In this document: one piece after another, positions 14,498 to 25,900 of the stretch
How positions within the stretch are numbered: the first letter of the stretch is position 1
Layout: each line of letters opens with the position of its first letter
Source of the DNA: Lepisosteus oculatus
Taxonomy: Eukaryota; Chordata; Actinopteri; Semionotiformes; Lepisosteidae
Reading direction: 5' to 3'
DNA: 64,000 nt
Assembly: GCF_040954835.1 (NCBI RefSeq)
Contig: NC_090706.1
Location: forward strand, 38,697,148-38,761,147
Program-made: the position numbers and the translations under genes
The notes under the pieces: generated by a model
Databases searched by the model: none
What the model was told of the DNA's origin: nothing
The model's input: only the letters and a program-made list of their open reading frames with translations

Positions 14498-15420
14498 GTC
14501 CCCCGCAGACCGTGGGAGCCGGGGCAGACAGAGAGAGAGGATATTCGGGGTACCGATCCGCCGCCCTTTTCCGCCTCTTCGCTAGCAGATCATAAAAAGA
14601 GTCCCGCCGACGGGCGCGTCGAGGACGGAGGGAAAGGGACAGAGGCAACGGAAGAAGAGAGAGGGGAGGAAAATATTTTGGAAGCAGGAGGAAGATGGGT
14701 GGGGGGGTCGGTTTACAGCATGGGTCTGTGAGGCGACGGCTTTCGGGATGGAGGAGTGAATTAAAGCCGAGGTCTTTTGTGTCGGCGGCGCTGGGTGTCT
14801 CGTCGTCCCAGCCGACGTCTTTTCTCTCTTTTCGAAGCGTATCGGTCGGAGTCCCCCCCCCCCTCAGACCGGTCTCTTCTGGTGGCGAAAAGGACACTAC
14901 AGCAAAGGGGGAGGAAAAAAAATAAACTCCCCCCTCAATTAATCGACGCTTTCTCGCAGCGCGGCGTCCTGGACCGAGGAGCGACGGGTTTTTTCGTCGT
15001 CGTTGTTGTTGTTGTTGTTGTTGTTGTTTTTTGCCGTTAATCGGAGCGACCGGCCGTGTCGTCTTCCTCTCCGGCGGGTCTGAGCCTCGTCGCCCTTCCG
15101 TTGGCTGGGAAATTCTGTCGGAGTCGCGCGGCTTTCTTCCCACCCCCGAGCGCGGCTCGCTCACTCCGCCATCTTGTCGTCCCTCTGTCGGTCTCGAGGC
15201 GGATCGGCTTCTAAGCGCACACACTGAGCGAGACACTCTGACTCGGGGGGAGGGGGGAGGGAGGGATGAGTGAGCGAGCCGTGCGGCCGAGGGGGGGAGG
15301 GGCGGTGACGTCACGGACCAGCGGGAGCGCGCGTCCAGAACGCCGGCGTCAGGAAGGGGAGGGGCGTGCGCCGTGCGCGCTTTCCACGTTCAGCTGCCCC
15401 GTCACGTGATGCACGCCCCC
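13600..15420. promoter_or_regulatory. CpG-island promoter region and 5' UTR of csnk1a1
   Basis: Sequence around exons 1 and 2 turns sharply GC- and CpG-rich compared with the AT-rich intron. The coding start is at 14497 on the minus strand, so 14498 to about 15.2-15.3 kb is likely 5' UTR plus core promoter. The start site cannot be placed exactly and I see no clear TATA box. The stretch includes a (GTT)n run at 15002-15028 and a long C run near 15416. Long reading frames here on both strands are products of base composition. Confidence 0.7.
15002..15028 (+). repeat. (GTT)n microsatellite in the csnk1a1 leader region
   Basis: About nine perfect GTT units; on the csnk1a1 strand they read (AAC)n and lie about 500 bp upstream of the start codon. 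Confidence 0.95.
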
Positions 15421-15444
15421 CCCCCCCCCCCCCTCCTCCTCCTC
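15416..15444 (+). repeat. C-run followed by (TCC)n
   Basis: About 18 consecutive C followed by TCC units at the edge of the CpG island. Such a run is prone to length error in sequencing. Confidence 0.9.
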
Positions 15445-16886
15445 CACCACCGCCGCTGGCCTGGTTCATTAGCTGCAGTCATTTCACCCCCCAATGTTGC
15501 CTTAGCCTCACACTCTGTGTCATACTGCTGTACTGTACAGCATTTAAGGCAAGAAGGCTTTGCATTTTCACACTCGCTATGAAGAACTACACAGTGAGGA
15601 ACACGGAATGAGTGGGCTCGCCCACGTTTGGGACCCTAAAAAAAGATGAAAAGGCGAGAGGACGCCACTAACCTGGAGTTAGTACCCGATCGATGGGGGT
15701 CTCATAGGGTGCTTTCTCGAAAGGAGCTGGGGCATCCCTTTCAACTGCATGGCCTGGCAGCCTGGCGCCTGCTCCTGCAACACTTGGGGTAAACGCACGT
15801 CTCCTGCTCTCCTGCCTGTTTCAGACGATTAAACTTCGTTCCTCTGAGGGTTATAAATGGGTGGATCAAAAAAAAAAATATACTTCTTTCCCCGTTTCTT
15901 TTCGCGGGAGTAACTAGGTCTGTAAGTCCCTCTGCTCCGGGCCGATCCGGTGTGGAGAGCAAACTCCTCTCGCCAGGAGCAGCAGGCCTCGCACCCGGGC
16001 TCGGCCACCCCTGTTGAACTCATGCCTTCCCTGACTGAACCTCGTTCCTTTCTGCTTCTCCGCACTGGCAGATTTTAAGCTTCACTATGATGATGACCGT
16101 GAGTGAAGTCGCTTTAAATCTTTTGACTACCAGAGCCGAAACCGGTTAAAAGGGTTTTGAACACTTCTGATAACGTCTCGGTTATCCACGAGAACACAAG
16201 GGGACTCTTAAGACCCAGGAGGTCCTGGTGTCCTCTGGTCTCTCTTCCATCCCGACTAATCAATTAAACAATTAAACCGACTGTAATTGTTTATTTTAGC
16301 CCATCTCACGTGTTTGTTTACTGATAGGATTTTCGGACTTCGCCCAGGTGTTAAAGGTGCATCTCGGGGCATGACCAACAGGCAGGGGAGCTTGTTCCCT
16401 CCTCCCACACCCCTTTGTGCAAAGGTGTTTTGCCCTGTCCTCGTCTTCATACCCCCGAGGTAAGAAGGGTGACCTTCACACGCCTTTGGAACGTCCCTCG
16501 AAAACAAAACCCGAACACCTGTCTTGAGAGCTGGCGGGCCTCGGCGCTGGGGGGGGGGGTCTCACGACTGGGCCTCGCTGGCCAGAGGCATAGAGGATTA
16601 AACGCTCATCCGGTCTCGGGGCGGTTCGGCCCTCGCCGCACTGCTGCAGCTCCACTACAAACCCTCTTCGGCTCCAGAGCTGACCGCTGGCTGGATCGGG
16701 GCCAGGGCGGGTCAGTCTCGGGACAGCAGGCCTCTTGAAAACAACAGGTTGCTGCTAGATGTGGCGTCAGTGGACCAGTAGGTGGCAATCCGGCCTCTTT
16801 AATCTCCCTTAATTTAATTGGTGAAGCGTTTATTTTTTTTTACTTCTCCGTCTGTGTGTTCCAGGCGTGTGCAAACTTTCAGTGGA

Positions 16887-16912
16887 AAAAGAAGAAGAAG
16901 AAGAAGAAGAAG
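16887..16912 (+). repeat. (GAA)n microsatellite
   Basis: About eight perfect GAA units in intergenic DNA. Confidence 0.95.
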
Positions 16913-17444
16913 TCTAAAACACTTTGAGGCCGAAATGCTCAAGTTAATTCTTATCGTTCATTATGTACTGACACTCGGTAAATCTGTAGGAAACTACTCA
17001 CTCTTCGTTTAGGTGCGTAAATAACCGTGTGGCTTTTTTAAGGACCGTCTCCAGCCTGGGTTACGTGCGGGTTTGCTGTGCAACATGGCAACAGGGTGGA
17101 AAGGAAAAAGCTCTCACTTCTCTTTTACGGCAAGCCCAACCGCGTTAGTGATGTCAACCAGAGAAAGAGATTATTATTTTTTAAGTGGGGGCTCTGACTT
17201 ATTATTTATTTTGCCCACAGTACCGGATTAGTAACTTCCAACTCTTTCCTCGATTCTTATTAAAAATCCGACGGGTCGCCTTGCTACACGAACAGTTCAC
17301 CAGGGAGAGCGCCGTGTGACAGCCGACCCAAATATGTTCAAAATGGAGGACTCCGACTCTGTCATGCCCCAGCGGAGGGCTCGCATGGATCCGCGGCGCC
17401 ATCTAGCGAAACCCCTCCCGAAACACGCTCTTGTTTTTTTTTTT

Positions 17445-17466
17445 TTGTTGTTGTTGTTGTTGTTGC
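17445..17466 (+). repeat. (TTG)n microsatellite
   Basis: Seven TTG units after a T run. Confidence 0.95.
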
Positions 17467-17571
17467 GAGGATCCATTTTACGAGGGGGAAAGCGTGTGGT
17501 TGTCTATTTGTTACGATACATATCAAGAAACGGCTGGACCCGATCACCTGAACGTGACCCCCAGATCACAT

Positions 17572-17640
17572 AGCTAAGAGCTACTAGCCCCCAAACTGGC
17601 TGGGGTGACCAAAAGGCCTCCTCTCGTTCCTAAACCTTAT
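17572..17640 (-). repeat. Interspersed repeat fragment, GGCCATTCGGCC family
   Basis: The minus strand reads aacgagaggaggccttttgg followed by a diverged head of the family. Only a short piece remains. Confidence 0.5.
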
Positions 17641-17664
17641 TAAGTGTCATTATTTTATCTAGTT

Positions 17665-17787
17665 CAGGTGGGTAGCTGCGTCAGCACGCGTAGGCTGCAA
17701 AGGAGCAAGTAATAGGTTTATTCCATGCTGAAAAGAGAAGATAGAAAACACAACGTTTTGGCCGTGGAGCCTTCTCCGGGTGTGATT
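17665..17787 (+). mobile_element. Penelope-like short repeat (A-B order) with 16-bp target-site duplication
   Basis: The unit has two parts: A (caggtgggtagctgcgtcag, then cgtaggctgcaaagg) and B (caagtaataggtttattcca, then aacgttttggccgtggagcc, ending ccgggtgtg). It is flanked by the perfect 16-bp duplication attattttatctagtt at 17649-17664 and 17788-17803, so it arrived as one insertion. The family assignment rests on the short unit, the inverted arrangements of other copies and a hammerhead-like core; it is an inference. Confidence 0.7.
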
Positions 17788-17989
17788 ATTATTTTATCTA
17801 GTTGACACAGATCATTTGCAGTGAAGCTCATGGCCAAGATTGCCGTGACAATATGGACTGGACGCTAATGACACATCAAAACCCTCTTTCATAAAAGGCA
17901 CAGCCACGATCCTGGCTGTGGTGACTCTGGTGAGGGTTCATTTCCCGCTCGTTGGCGAAGGAAAGATGGGTTTCGGCGGTGGAGCCTTC

Positions 17990-18130
17990 TTCAGGCGGGA
18001 GGGAGAGAGGGAAAGCAGGGCAGAAAAAGAGACCCAGGAGGCCAGAAGACAGCAGGCGAGAAGGAGCAGGGAGGAACTGGGCAGAGAGCAGGAGAGAATG
18101 AGAGTCCGAACCCAGGGAGAGAGGTGTGGA
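17990..18130 (+). repeat. Purine-rich low-complexity tract
   Basis: A nearly pure G/A strand with many gagag and ggag words and no coding signal. Confidence 0.6.
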
Positions 18131-20352
18131 AAGTGTGAGTGTGGCTGAGTATATGTAGGTTATATAGTAGAAGTGTTAATAGCATACATCAGTGTTGTTT
18201 TTGGTCTCATTGCTTTGTCATAAACTACAGGTAAAAAGCTAGAGTGGGCTAGGTTTACCATGGGCTCTCTTTGCTTTTGAAGTACTGTTCCAAGTTCATT
18301 ACGACATTGTACTGTGCAAAACCACTGATAATGAGGTCGTTTACCCGGGATCTCGCCGCCTGCAGATCGTAACACGGTATTTTGTTTTCCAGAACCAGAA
18401 TTTTAATAAAACACCGTGTTCTCGGGCGCGTGAGAGAGTTTGCCCGCGTGTCCGAGCCCGCGTGCAGGACCCAGAGCCCCTCGGCCACCCTGACCCCTGG
18501 AGTGGCTACTGTAGTGACAGGGGTCCAGGCCCACCGGAGCTCCTGTGTGCAAAACAAAAAACAAATCTCCCGACCAACCAGCCCGGCGAGCGGCAAATGG
18601 ACGCGCAAGCCTGAGCTCTGTCACACCAGGGTCACACCGTCCCTGAGGGAGCCATGGATCTGTTCCAGTTGCTGTTGCCCAGTGGAAGCACGTGACCCCA
18701 CGCCACCCAGCCCCGGAGAAGAGACGATGAGTGGGAGATGCCCTGCCGAGCGTGTGGGGGGACGGGCTGGAAGCGGTCAGTTACAGCGAGGGGGTTTCTT
18801 GTGTCAGAGGGGGGCATCAGTGCCAGGTCAGGAGACCTCCCGTCAGGCCACTGTCCGCAGGTCTTTCACAGATCCTCCCAGCAAGAGCGCCAACCGGGTT
18901 CTAAGACAAAAGGACGTTTCTTCCCTGTGAAGAATCTCCTGGGTGGTTAAAATCGAGAGCTGTCAGGCGGACAGCAGGCTTGTCGGTCCTCATGAGGTCA
19001 AGAAGGAGGGTTTTTTTTTTGTCAGCAGGAAGCTCCTGGCTCAGCTCGTGACTTGCTGTGTGTCACCCTGGGGTGCCTTTCTGAACTCCTCCTGGTGCTG
19101 TTGGATGAGACACTGAAGTGAAGCTTGTAACTCAGACACCCTGTCTGCCACTGCAACTGTTAATGCACAGATCTCCTCCTGTCACTTTGCAAGTGTCAGC
19201 TAACCGAATTATTATCAATAATAATGTGCTTTTCCTTGAGCTGATGGAAAGGACCAGACAGATAATTGACAGCAGGTAGACACGGGTAGACAGCGTGTTC
19301 TCTCCAAAAACTACTGTTCCTCGGATCCGTCATTAAATAGACATTAGAGTCAAGAATTCTTCAGCAATTTGCAAGTTGTTTTACATAGTGTAACGGTGGT
19401 GTTCTTTTATCACTTAGGAGAAGCACGTTCCAGATGAGGACTTAAAACAGGAAGACAGCGCTCGCCTAAGGTTTGAGGAACAGGAGCGTCTCAGCAGATT
19501 CTTCTCAATATTGAGTGATTTCCAGATTCCGGAGCACGCAAGTTTTAATATAGCTGCAAGCAAATAGACGTTGCTTTAAGGATAGTTTTTGACATTTGGG
19601 AATCTTAAAAGAACCGAAGTAAAACTTAAACATCAGCTTTTTAAAACCGGAAATTTATGTTAAGGACCTTGAAAGCCGTTTAACCGCCGAGGGATGGCGT
19701 GCGGTTATTGCTGAGCTTCAGTGCGCAAAGATTGGAAAATCCAAGTTTCCCTTTCCTTCATCAGTTCCACATCAGGGCTCTCATTAGTTTTTCCTCCGAC
19801 CGACAAGCGCATTAAACGCTGGGCCTGTCAGGCTACAGGCGGCAGCAGTGCGATGGGCTTATTCCGCAGTCGTCCCGGAGACATGATTAGAATAAGCAGC
19901 GCTTCTTCCAAGAAAATAAAAACGCCATTAAGCGGAGGGCTGATATCATGGAAATGTGCAGAGCCACGTTTCTCGTTGTCTGATGAAATAACTGGGGCTC
20001 ATTGTTCCGTGAAAACAGAATCCGCTCCAGACAGTTTGATTAAGTGCTGCTCATTGCTGACCAATGTCTGTACAATCGAGGGAACCTCATTGCGACATTA
20101 CCGCAGCTCCTCGGTCTCTCTGTGGTTCGGTAATAAGGTCATTTGGTTTCACAGTACAGAGAGTAACAGCTTTCTTTAAAAGGGCCCCTTGACACCGTTT
20201 CTGCTTGCACGTATCGAAAGTATAACCGAGTTTTTACAGAAATATTTATTGTTAGTTATGCTATTAACCACTAAATATCAGTTTTACAAAACAATCAAGA
20301 AATAAACTGCATATTTAAATTATTCACGTTCAGTCTGCATTATTCTAAAATG

Positions 20353-20570
20353 AACAAGTAATAGGTTTATTCCATGCTGAAAAAAAGAAAAAACAACGTT
20401 TCGGCCGTGCGGCCTTCTTCAGGTGTTTGGATTTTATGTTGATTATAAGTCAGATCACACCTGAAGAAGGCCCCACGGACGGAACGTTGTTTTTTCTTTT
20501 TTTCAGCATGGAATAAACCTATTACTTGTTCCTTTGCAGCCTACGCATGCTGACGCAGCTACCCACCTGA
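20353..20570. mobile_element. Penelope-like repeat as a large hairpin (B, loop, inverted B, inverted A)
   Basis: Positions 20353-20425 read caagtaataggtttattcca through aacgtttcggccg to ttcttcaggtgt. Positions 20457-20530 are the same unit inverted, followed by inverted part A ending ctacccacctga. The two 73-bp arms are separated by about 30 bp. Flanks attattctaaaatg (20339-20352) and attattttaaaatg (20571-20584) form a 14-bp duplication with one mismatch, so the whole hairpin seems to have inserted as one unit. Confidence 0.75.
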
Positions 20571-20702
20571 ATTATTTTAAAATGCCCCCTATATTAGCAA
20601 CTTTATTGTCAGTAATGTACAACCCTGTATTACACTGATCCTCCAGACGAAATAGTAACCGGACAGCTGTCTGAGTCTGTTCTTTCTGCTACTGCATTCG
20701 CA

Positions 20703-20976
20703 GGATGGGTGGTGGCTCTGTGGTTAAGGATCTGCCCCTGTGGCTGGAAGGTTGCCGGTTCAAATCCCACAGCCGGCAGAGGAATCCTACTCCGTTGGGC
20801 TCCTGAGCAAGGCCCTTAACCCCAACTGCTCCAGGGGCGCTGTACAATAGCTGACCCTGTGCTCTGACCCCAAGCTCTCTCCCTGTCTGTGTGTCTCATG
20901 GAGAGCAAGCTGGGGTATGCGAAAAGGTAATTCCTAATGCAAGAAATTGTAAAGGGTTGATAAAGTAATGTTAAAA
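20703..20976 (+). repeat. tRNA-derived SINE, V-SINE-like, nearly full length
   Basis: The head has an A-box-like tggtggctctgtggttaagg and a near-canonical B box in ggttcaaatccc. The body has gagcaaggcccttaacccca and tgctccaggggcgctgtac. The tail has attcctaatgcaagaaattg and then an A-rich run. It matches the minus-strand copy at 8280-8563. Confidence 0.88.
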
Positions 20977-22904
20977 AAAAACGAATCACCACAGAGACTC
21001 TTGCTCTCGATCTTGCAGCAACGTGCAAATGTCCGGTCAAGAAGGTCCCCGCGGACATCTGGACAGGGATGGTCTCGCTTTTTTGCATTGTGTCCCTTCT
21101 GTGCGACAGTCCAATACACCTTTTTCCATTTAGACAACATAAACTTTGTGTGGCTCTTGGACAGACCCAAAATCCAAAATGCACTTATGAAGGAGCGAAT
21201 TAATACGAGCTAGCTCGACTAAATGGCATTGGTATCTCTTTGAACTCGAATAAGGGCATTTGATGCCGAGATACAACTTTATCACGTGGTTAGCGGATGA
21301 AGCAAGTAGCTTTAAGGTAACTTTTTTTAGTCGATACTGTACAACCATTAATGCTTTAATACAGTTTCCATACTGTTTTCTCATGGTCGGTGGTAATTCT
21401 GATAATCATTTTAGATAATTCTCAAATCTCAAAGTTCAAATCGGATCAAGTCCGAGTTTATAGCCTCCGTACACCCCGCAAATGGTATAATTGTATTTCC
21501 TTGGCGATATGTACAGAAATGACCCAGAACATGTCTTTCTTTATTATTATTTATTCTAGACAAAGCCGAAGGATTTCGGCACCACCAGCACGTTCTAAAC
21601 ATACGTCACTTCCGGCGGATGTTACGTCCGTTCTCCCTATATGGCACTTAGTAACAAAAAATGACTAAACTCCTCCCTGCCGTACCAAACCAAATACGGC
21701 AGTTGCTGAAAATATAACACATGGTAACGATGGGGTGTGGAGTCTAGGATCAACGGGGAGCTTGGGGGTGTACCCTGGAGATGTACTCCCCCTCGTTTGC
21801 GTGTAGGTTTCCCGTTACACATGAAGCAGAAACAGTGCAAAAAAAAAAAACAAGACACACCAGCAGGTTTAAGTGATTCCTGATTAAGTGGCGCTGGACA
21901 CATGCTGGGGTCCGTAAGGCAGTGCTGGTGTGGTGCAGCACAAACCAGTTGCCCCAGTTGTGTTAGTGGGGAGGGGGGACTAGGATTGCTGGAGGGTTAT
22001 TCTAGCCGTGGACAGGCGTCCCACGCAGAGTCACGTCCCCCCGGTCCCCTTACCGCTATCCGCGGTGACCTCCGACGAGTGTGTGTTTTGGGGGGTAAAT
22101 TCAAGGAAAATGTTCAGTACGAATGGGCAAAACCGTCTCGATAAATATACAGGCATATAGATACTGAAAACCGACTCGGGCGGCTAATGTTTATTTTATT
22201 ACTGACAACCTTTTCACTATTCGAGAACTATCGTCGCAATTTCGTCGTGATGCTGTTTATTCAACACTGTCCAGTCCGGGTAACCGGCGTAAGGCACCGT
22301 GGTTATGTTAGATCTCGACAGACTGCTCGATGGCTCCACCTCCTGGGCGCTTCAGTGTATCAAAGAGCGCAGTTCGTGTTTCAAAGCTGGCCGCTGGTCC
22401 AGACCCAACGAGGACAGAGAACAGTTCAGGTGTCCTGTATGGACGTGCCACAAAATGGCACTTACTTTCTCTCAGGTAACCCACTCTGAGAAATGCGAAA
22501 CATCTCCGTGTGGTGAACGTGAGCAAAGAAGAATATTGAAAAAAGGCACTGAAGAAATGTAAAAACATCCACTTAGGTAAAGATGAAAAACCCAGAAGTA
22601 ACAATAGGGCGTCTGGGAAGAAAAAAACAGTGAGGGGTGCTTTTTATTTGCTCACCTGCTTAATGTTCCAGCCAGTAACTCGGCAACACCTGGGAACCAG
22701 CAGTTTATTTATTGCAGCAATCCAGAAGCTCCCATGCCCTTCTACACTGTGCGCTTTGTCTGAGCGTGACGTGACCTCGAGGCTGCTGTTGATCAGAGCC
22801 AGTCTGCCACTAGACGGGCGAGGCAGGCTGGCTCTGAAGGCAGAGAGAGATACAGCGAGCTCCTGCACAGTCGCACGCAGACACACACAGCTACCAGAGC
22901 CGCC

Positions 22905-25900
22905 ATGAAGCTCACCTTCCTCTTCCTCGCCTCTGTGCTGATCTGCTTCGCCGGTGAGTCTTCTTTACTCTCTTATCCCCCCCCACCCCCCCGAATTGTT
23001 TCCTTGAGCATCTATTTTTTTTTAGTTTTGCACGCTGTTCAGGTTCATGCTGTGCACCTACCTCTCTCCTCTGGCTCCTGCTCGGGCTGAACTGTCCTTC
23101 CTCCGCGGAAATTCCTCTGCCCGCCACAGTTCCAGTTCCCTTCGGCGTTCCTGGCTCTTTCTGAACAGATCGCCGGCTCAGGACACCACGCGGAGTACCT
23201 CATCCGGGAAAGAGCTGCAGTTTTCAAAGCGCTTAGGAATGCAAAGTCTTCCATTTCAGCGCCGGACAACAGTTCAGTTGGCAAATGAGCGGCTGAAGCA
23301 AGGGTTCAGTTACACCACGAATCCAAAGTTAAACAGGCTGGGGCCCACAGGGGAGGGGAGCCCTGTTGAAGAGTGAGGTTGGGGCTCTGGTTTTCCAGCT
23401 CTCTCAACTCCCTGCCTTGTGGTTCCCCCGAAGGTCGAGCACTTGGTCAGTAGTCCTTCATCTTCCAGTGCCCAGAGCACACTCCGTCTGCTCAGTCTCC
23501 TTCCAGCTGCGTCTGAATGATTTCATCTGACCCCCTCATTGAGCTAATAATCCGATTCATCAATGAGGGGCTGGCAGCAATGTCCCCTCTGATTTGGAAT
23601 GGCCTGTGCGCACAAAAATGTAAAATTGTGCAATTTTTTTCTCCAGTGACAAAAACGTCTGCGCACTTAATTGAGTGGAGGTAAAGTTGTACACCTGAAA
23701 TTATTTTAGCTATTCTCATAGAAGCATAGAGATCCAAAAGACCGGGACAGCGATTCAGCGAGCATGAGCAGTGAGGTTCGAGACTACGAGAGCACAGATA
23801 TCGATGATCGAGTAGCAGTAATATTGCACACAGCCAAGTTGGCCCTCTCGCAGACAGTCGCATGTGGTCAATTTAGCATTTTTCAATTGACCGCCATGTT
23901 TGTATAATTATTAGTATATGTTCTGGGGAATTTATCTTTTTGTGCGCAGTTCGGTTACCTACCTGCGCGGATTTCATAACCTGTGGGTGCGCGCAGAGCG
24001 GACGTTGGCTGGCAACCAATTCTTCCCTGGCTAGTCTTGGGAATTGTCAGGAATTACGGGAGTTGCAGGGAGTGTTGGGAAATTTCAGGAATTGTTGGAA
24101 ACTGCGGGAATTGTTAGGAATTCTCGGGAATTGCAGGCGTTGTCAGGAATTGTTGGAAATGGCAGGAATTGTCAGGAATTCTCGGGAATTGCAGGCACTG
24201 AGGGGAGGATCCGCCACCCTGCTGCGGCTCAGAGGCTGTCACGCTGCAGCAGTGGGAATGAGGTCGGGGAGGCTCCTGTCCCAGTTAGCCCTGCGCCTGG
24301 GAACAATGGAGCAGGCAGGAAACAAGAGAGCAGGCCGGGCAGCAGCCTCTCACAGGGGGCATTGTCAGCTGCCCGTCCCTGTACAATACACCAGCTGTGG
24401 AGAGGGAAAAAAGACAATCGGAAACCAGACGAGGATGGGGGGGGGTGGGTAATAGAGGCCTTGAGGGGTTTCACCACGAGAGGTGATCCGCGCGGAGGGC
24501 GTGCCTCACTCTCCCTGGGGAGCTCCCTTTCACTGCTGCGATCCCAGTTCCTGCTGCGTGCTTCTCCAGCCCTCCCACCTGCACGCCCGCCAGCAGCCCA
24601 GCCACTGTCTCCCTGCGTCTCCCCGTCAGTCACCTTTCCGATGGGTCCGTCGATACCTACGCCATTAACCTGACTCATCTTCCGCGTCCAGGGAGCGGGG
24701 GGGTAAAACAGCGGAGAGCTCCGCTGGAATGGGGATGGGCGGTCCAGTCAGCAGAACGTCCTGTCAAGCCCAGCGTCTCAGTTGCTCCAGAAGCTCGTTG
24801 GTGACCGTGTCAGCGCTGCTGTGTGCTCGTGGGGTTAGAGCACCAGAAGGTGGCCAGTTGTCCCCTAGTTGGGTCTGGTGTGGTAATACTCCAAATTAAA
24901 ATAACCAGATAGGTCAGATCACGTGAAAAAGGTCTTTACGGGTATCAATCTTTCTGCTTCCTTTAAAGCTCTGCTGCTGAGAGGCAGCCTGCAAGTCACT
25001 GGTTTTGCTTTTATTCACCCGTATCATTTATTCGTGTATCCAAATGTGTGTCAAAGCCTATAAAGTGAATTAGATGCAGAGAACACTGCAGAATGTTAAA
25101 GAATGTTGGTAGATCATATTGCAAAACAGGACAGTGTACTGTAGGAAAAGTGAACACAAAGTATTTCTATTACTTAACACAAAGTTACACAAACTCAGCA
25201 GCCATATCACCCTGCAACTCACAACTGGCAACCCACTGAAGCTAAGCAGGTGTGAGCCTGGTCAGTACCTGGATGGGAGACCTCCTGGGAAAAACTAAGG
25301 TTGCTGCTGGAAGAGGTGTTAGTGGGGCCAGCAGGGGGCGCTCACCCTGTGGTCCATGTGGGTCCTAATGCCCCAGTATAGTGATGGGGACACTATACTG
25401 TAAACAGGCGCTGTCCTTCGGATGAGACGTAAAACCGAGGTCCTGACTCTCTGTGGTCATTAAAAATCCCAGGGCTCTTCTCGAAAAGAGTAGGGGTGTA
25501 CCCCGGTGTCCTGGCCAAATTTCCAATTGGCCCTTACTAATCATGGCCTCCTAATAATCCCCCTCTATGAATTGGCTACATTACTCTGCTCTCCTCCCCA
25601 CTGATAGCTGATGTGTGGTGAGCGTTCTGGCGCACTATGGCTGCCGTCGCATCATCCAGGTGGATGCTGCACATTGGTGGTGGTGGAGGGGAGTCCCCAT
25701 TACCTGTAAAGCGCTTTGAGTGGAGTGTCCAGAAAAGCGCTATATAAGTGTAAGCAATTATTATTATTATTAAACTATTTCTGTGGTTGTGATTTTGCAA
25801 TGCACTAGCAAATACAAATATACAAGCGTTCATTCCATACGCTTCCAAGTTCCAAGAAATGCATCATGGAGGGAAATTCAAATAAGATAGTTCTGCGTAT

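Larger units (their letters stand above)
15456..22830. other. Intergenic region between csnk1a1 and the Kazal inhibitor gene
   Basis: I find no conserved protein or RNA gene here. It holds trinucleotide microsatellites, two Penelope-like hairpin repeats, one tRNA-derived SINE, a fragment of the GGCCATTCGGCC family and a purine-rich stretch near 17990-18130. The longest ORFs (for example 18382-18930) look like random GC-rich translation. I looked for miR-143/miR-145, which sit near CSNK1A1 in mammals, and did not see either mature sequence. Confidence 0.7.

Noticed and set aside
14199-15314. 371-codon ORF on the minus strand over csnk1a1 exon 1 and leader
   Set aside because: It is in another frame from the kinase, reads through the splice donor and a polyglutamine run from (AAC)n-type repeats, and resembles no protein.
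18382-18930. 182-codon plus-strand ORF in the intergenic region
   Set aside because: Low-quality Arg/Ser/Pro-rich translation with overlapping open frames on both strands; no domain or splice context.
15456-22830. miR-143/miR-145 hairpins near csnk1a1
   Set aside because: Neither mature sequence was found by eye in this interval; they may lie elsewhere.
23940-24678. 170-, 209- and 149-codon ORFs around the 10-bp minisatellite
   Set aside because: They translate the repeat and its GC-rich flank in several frames at once; they lie inside an intron.
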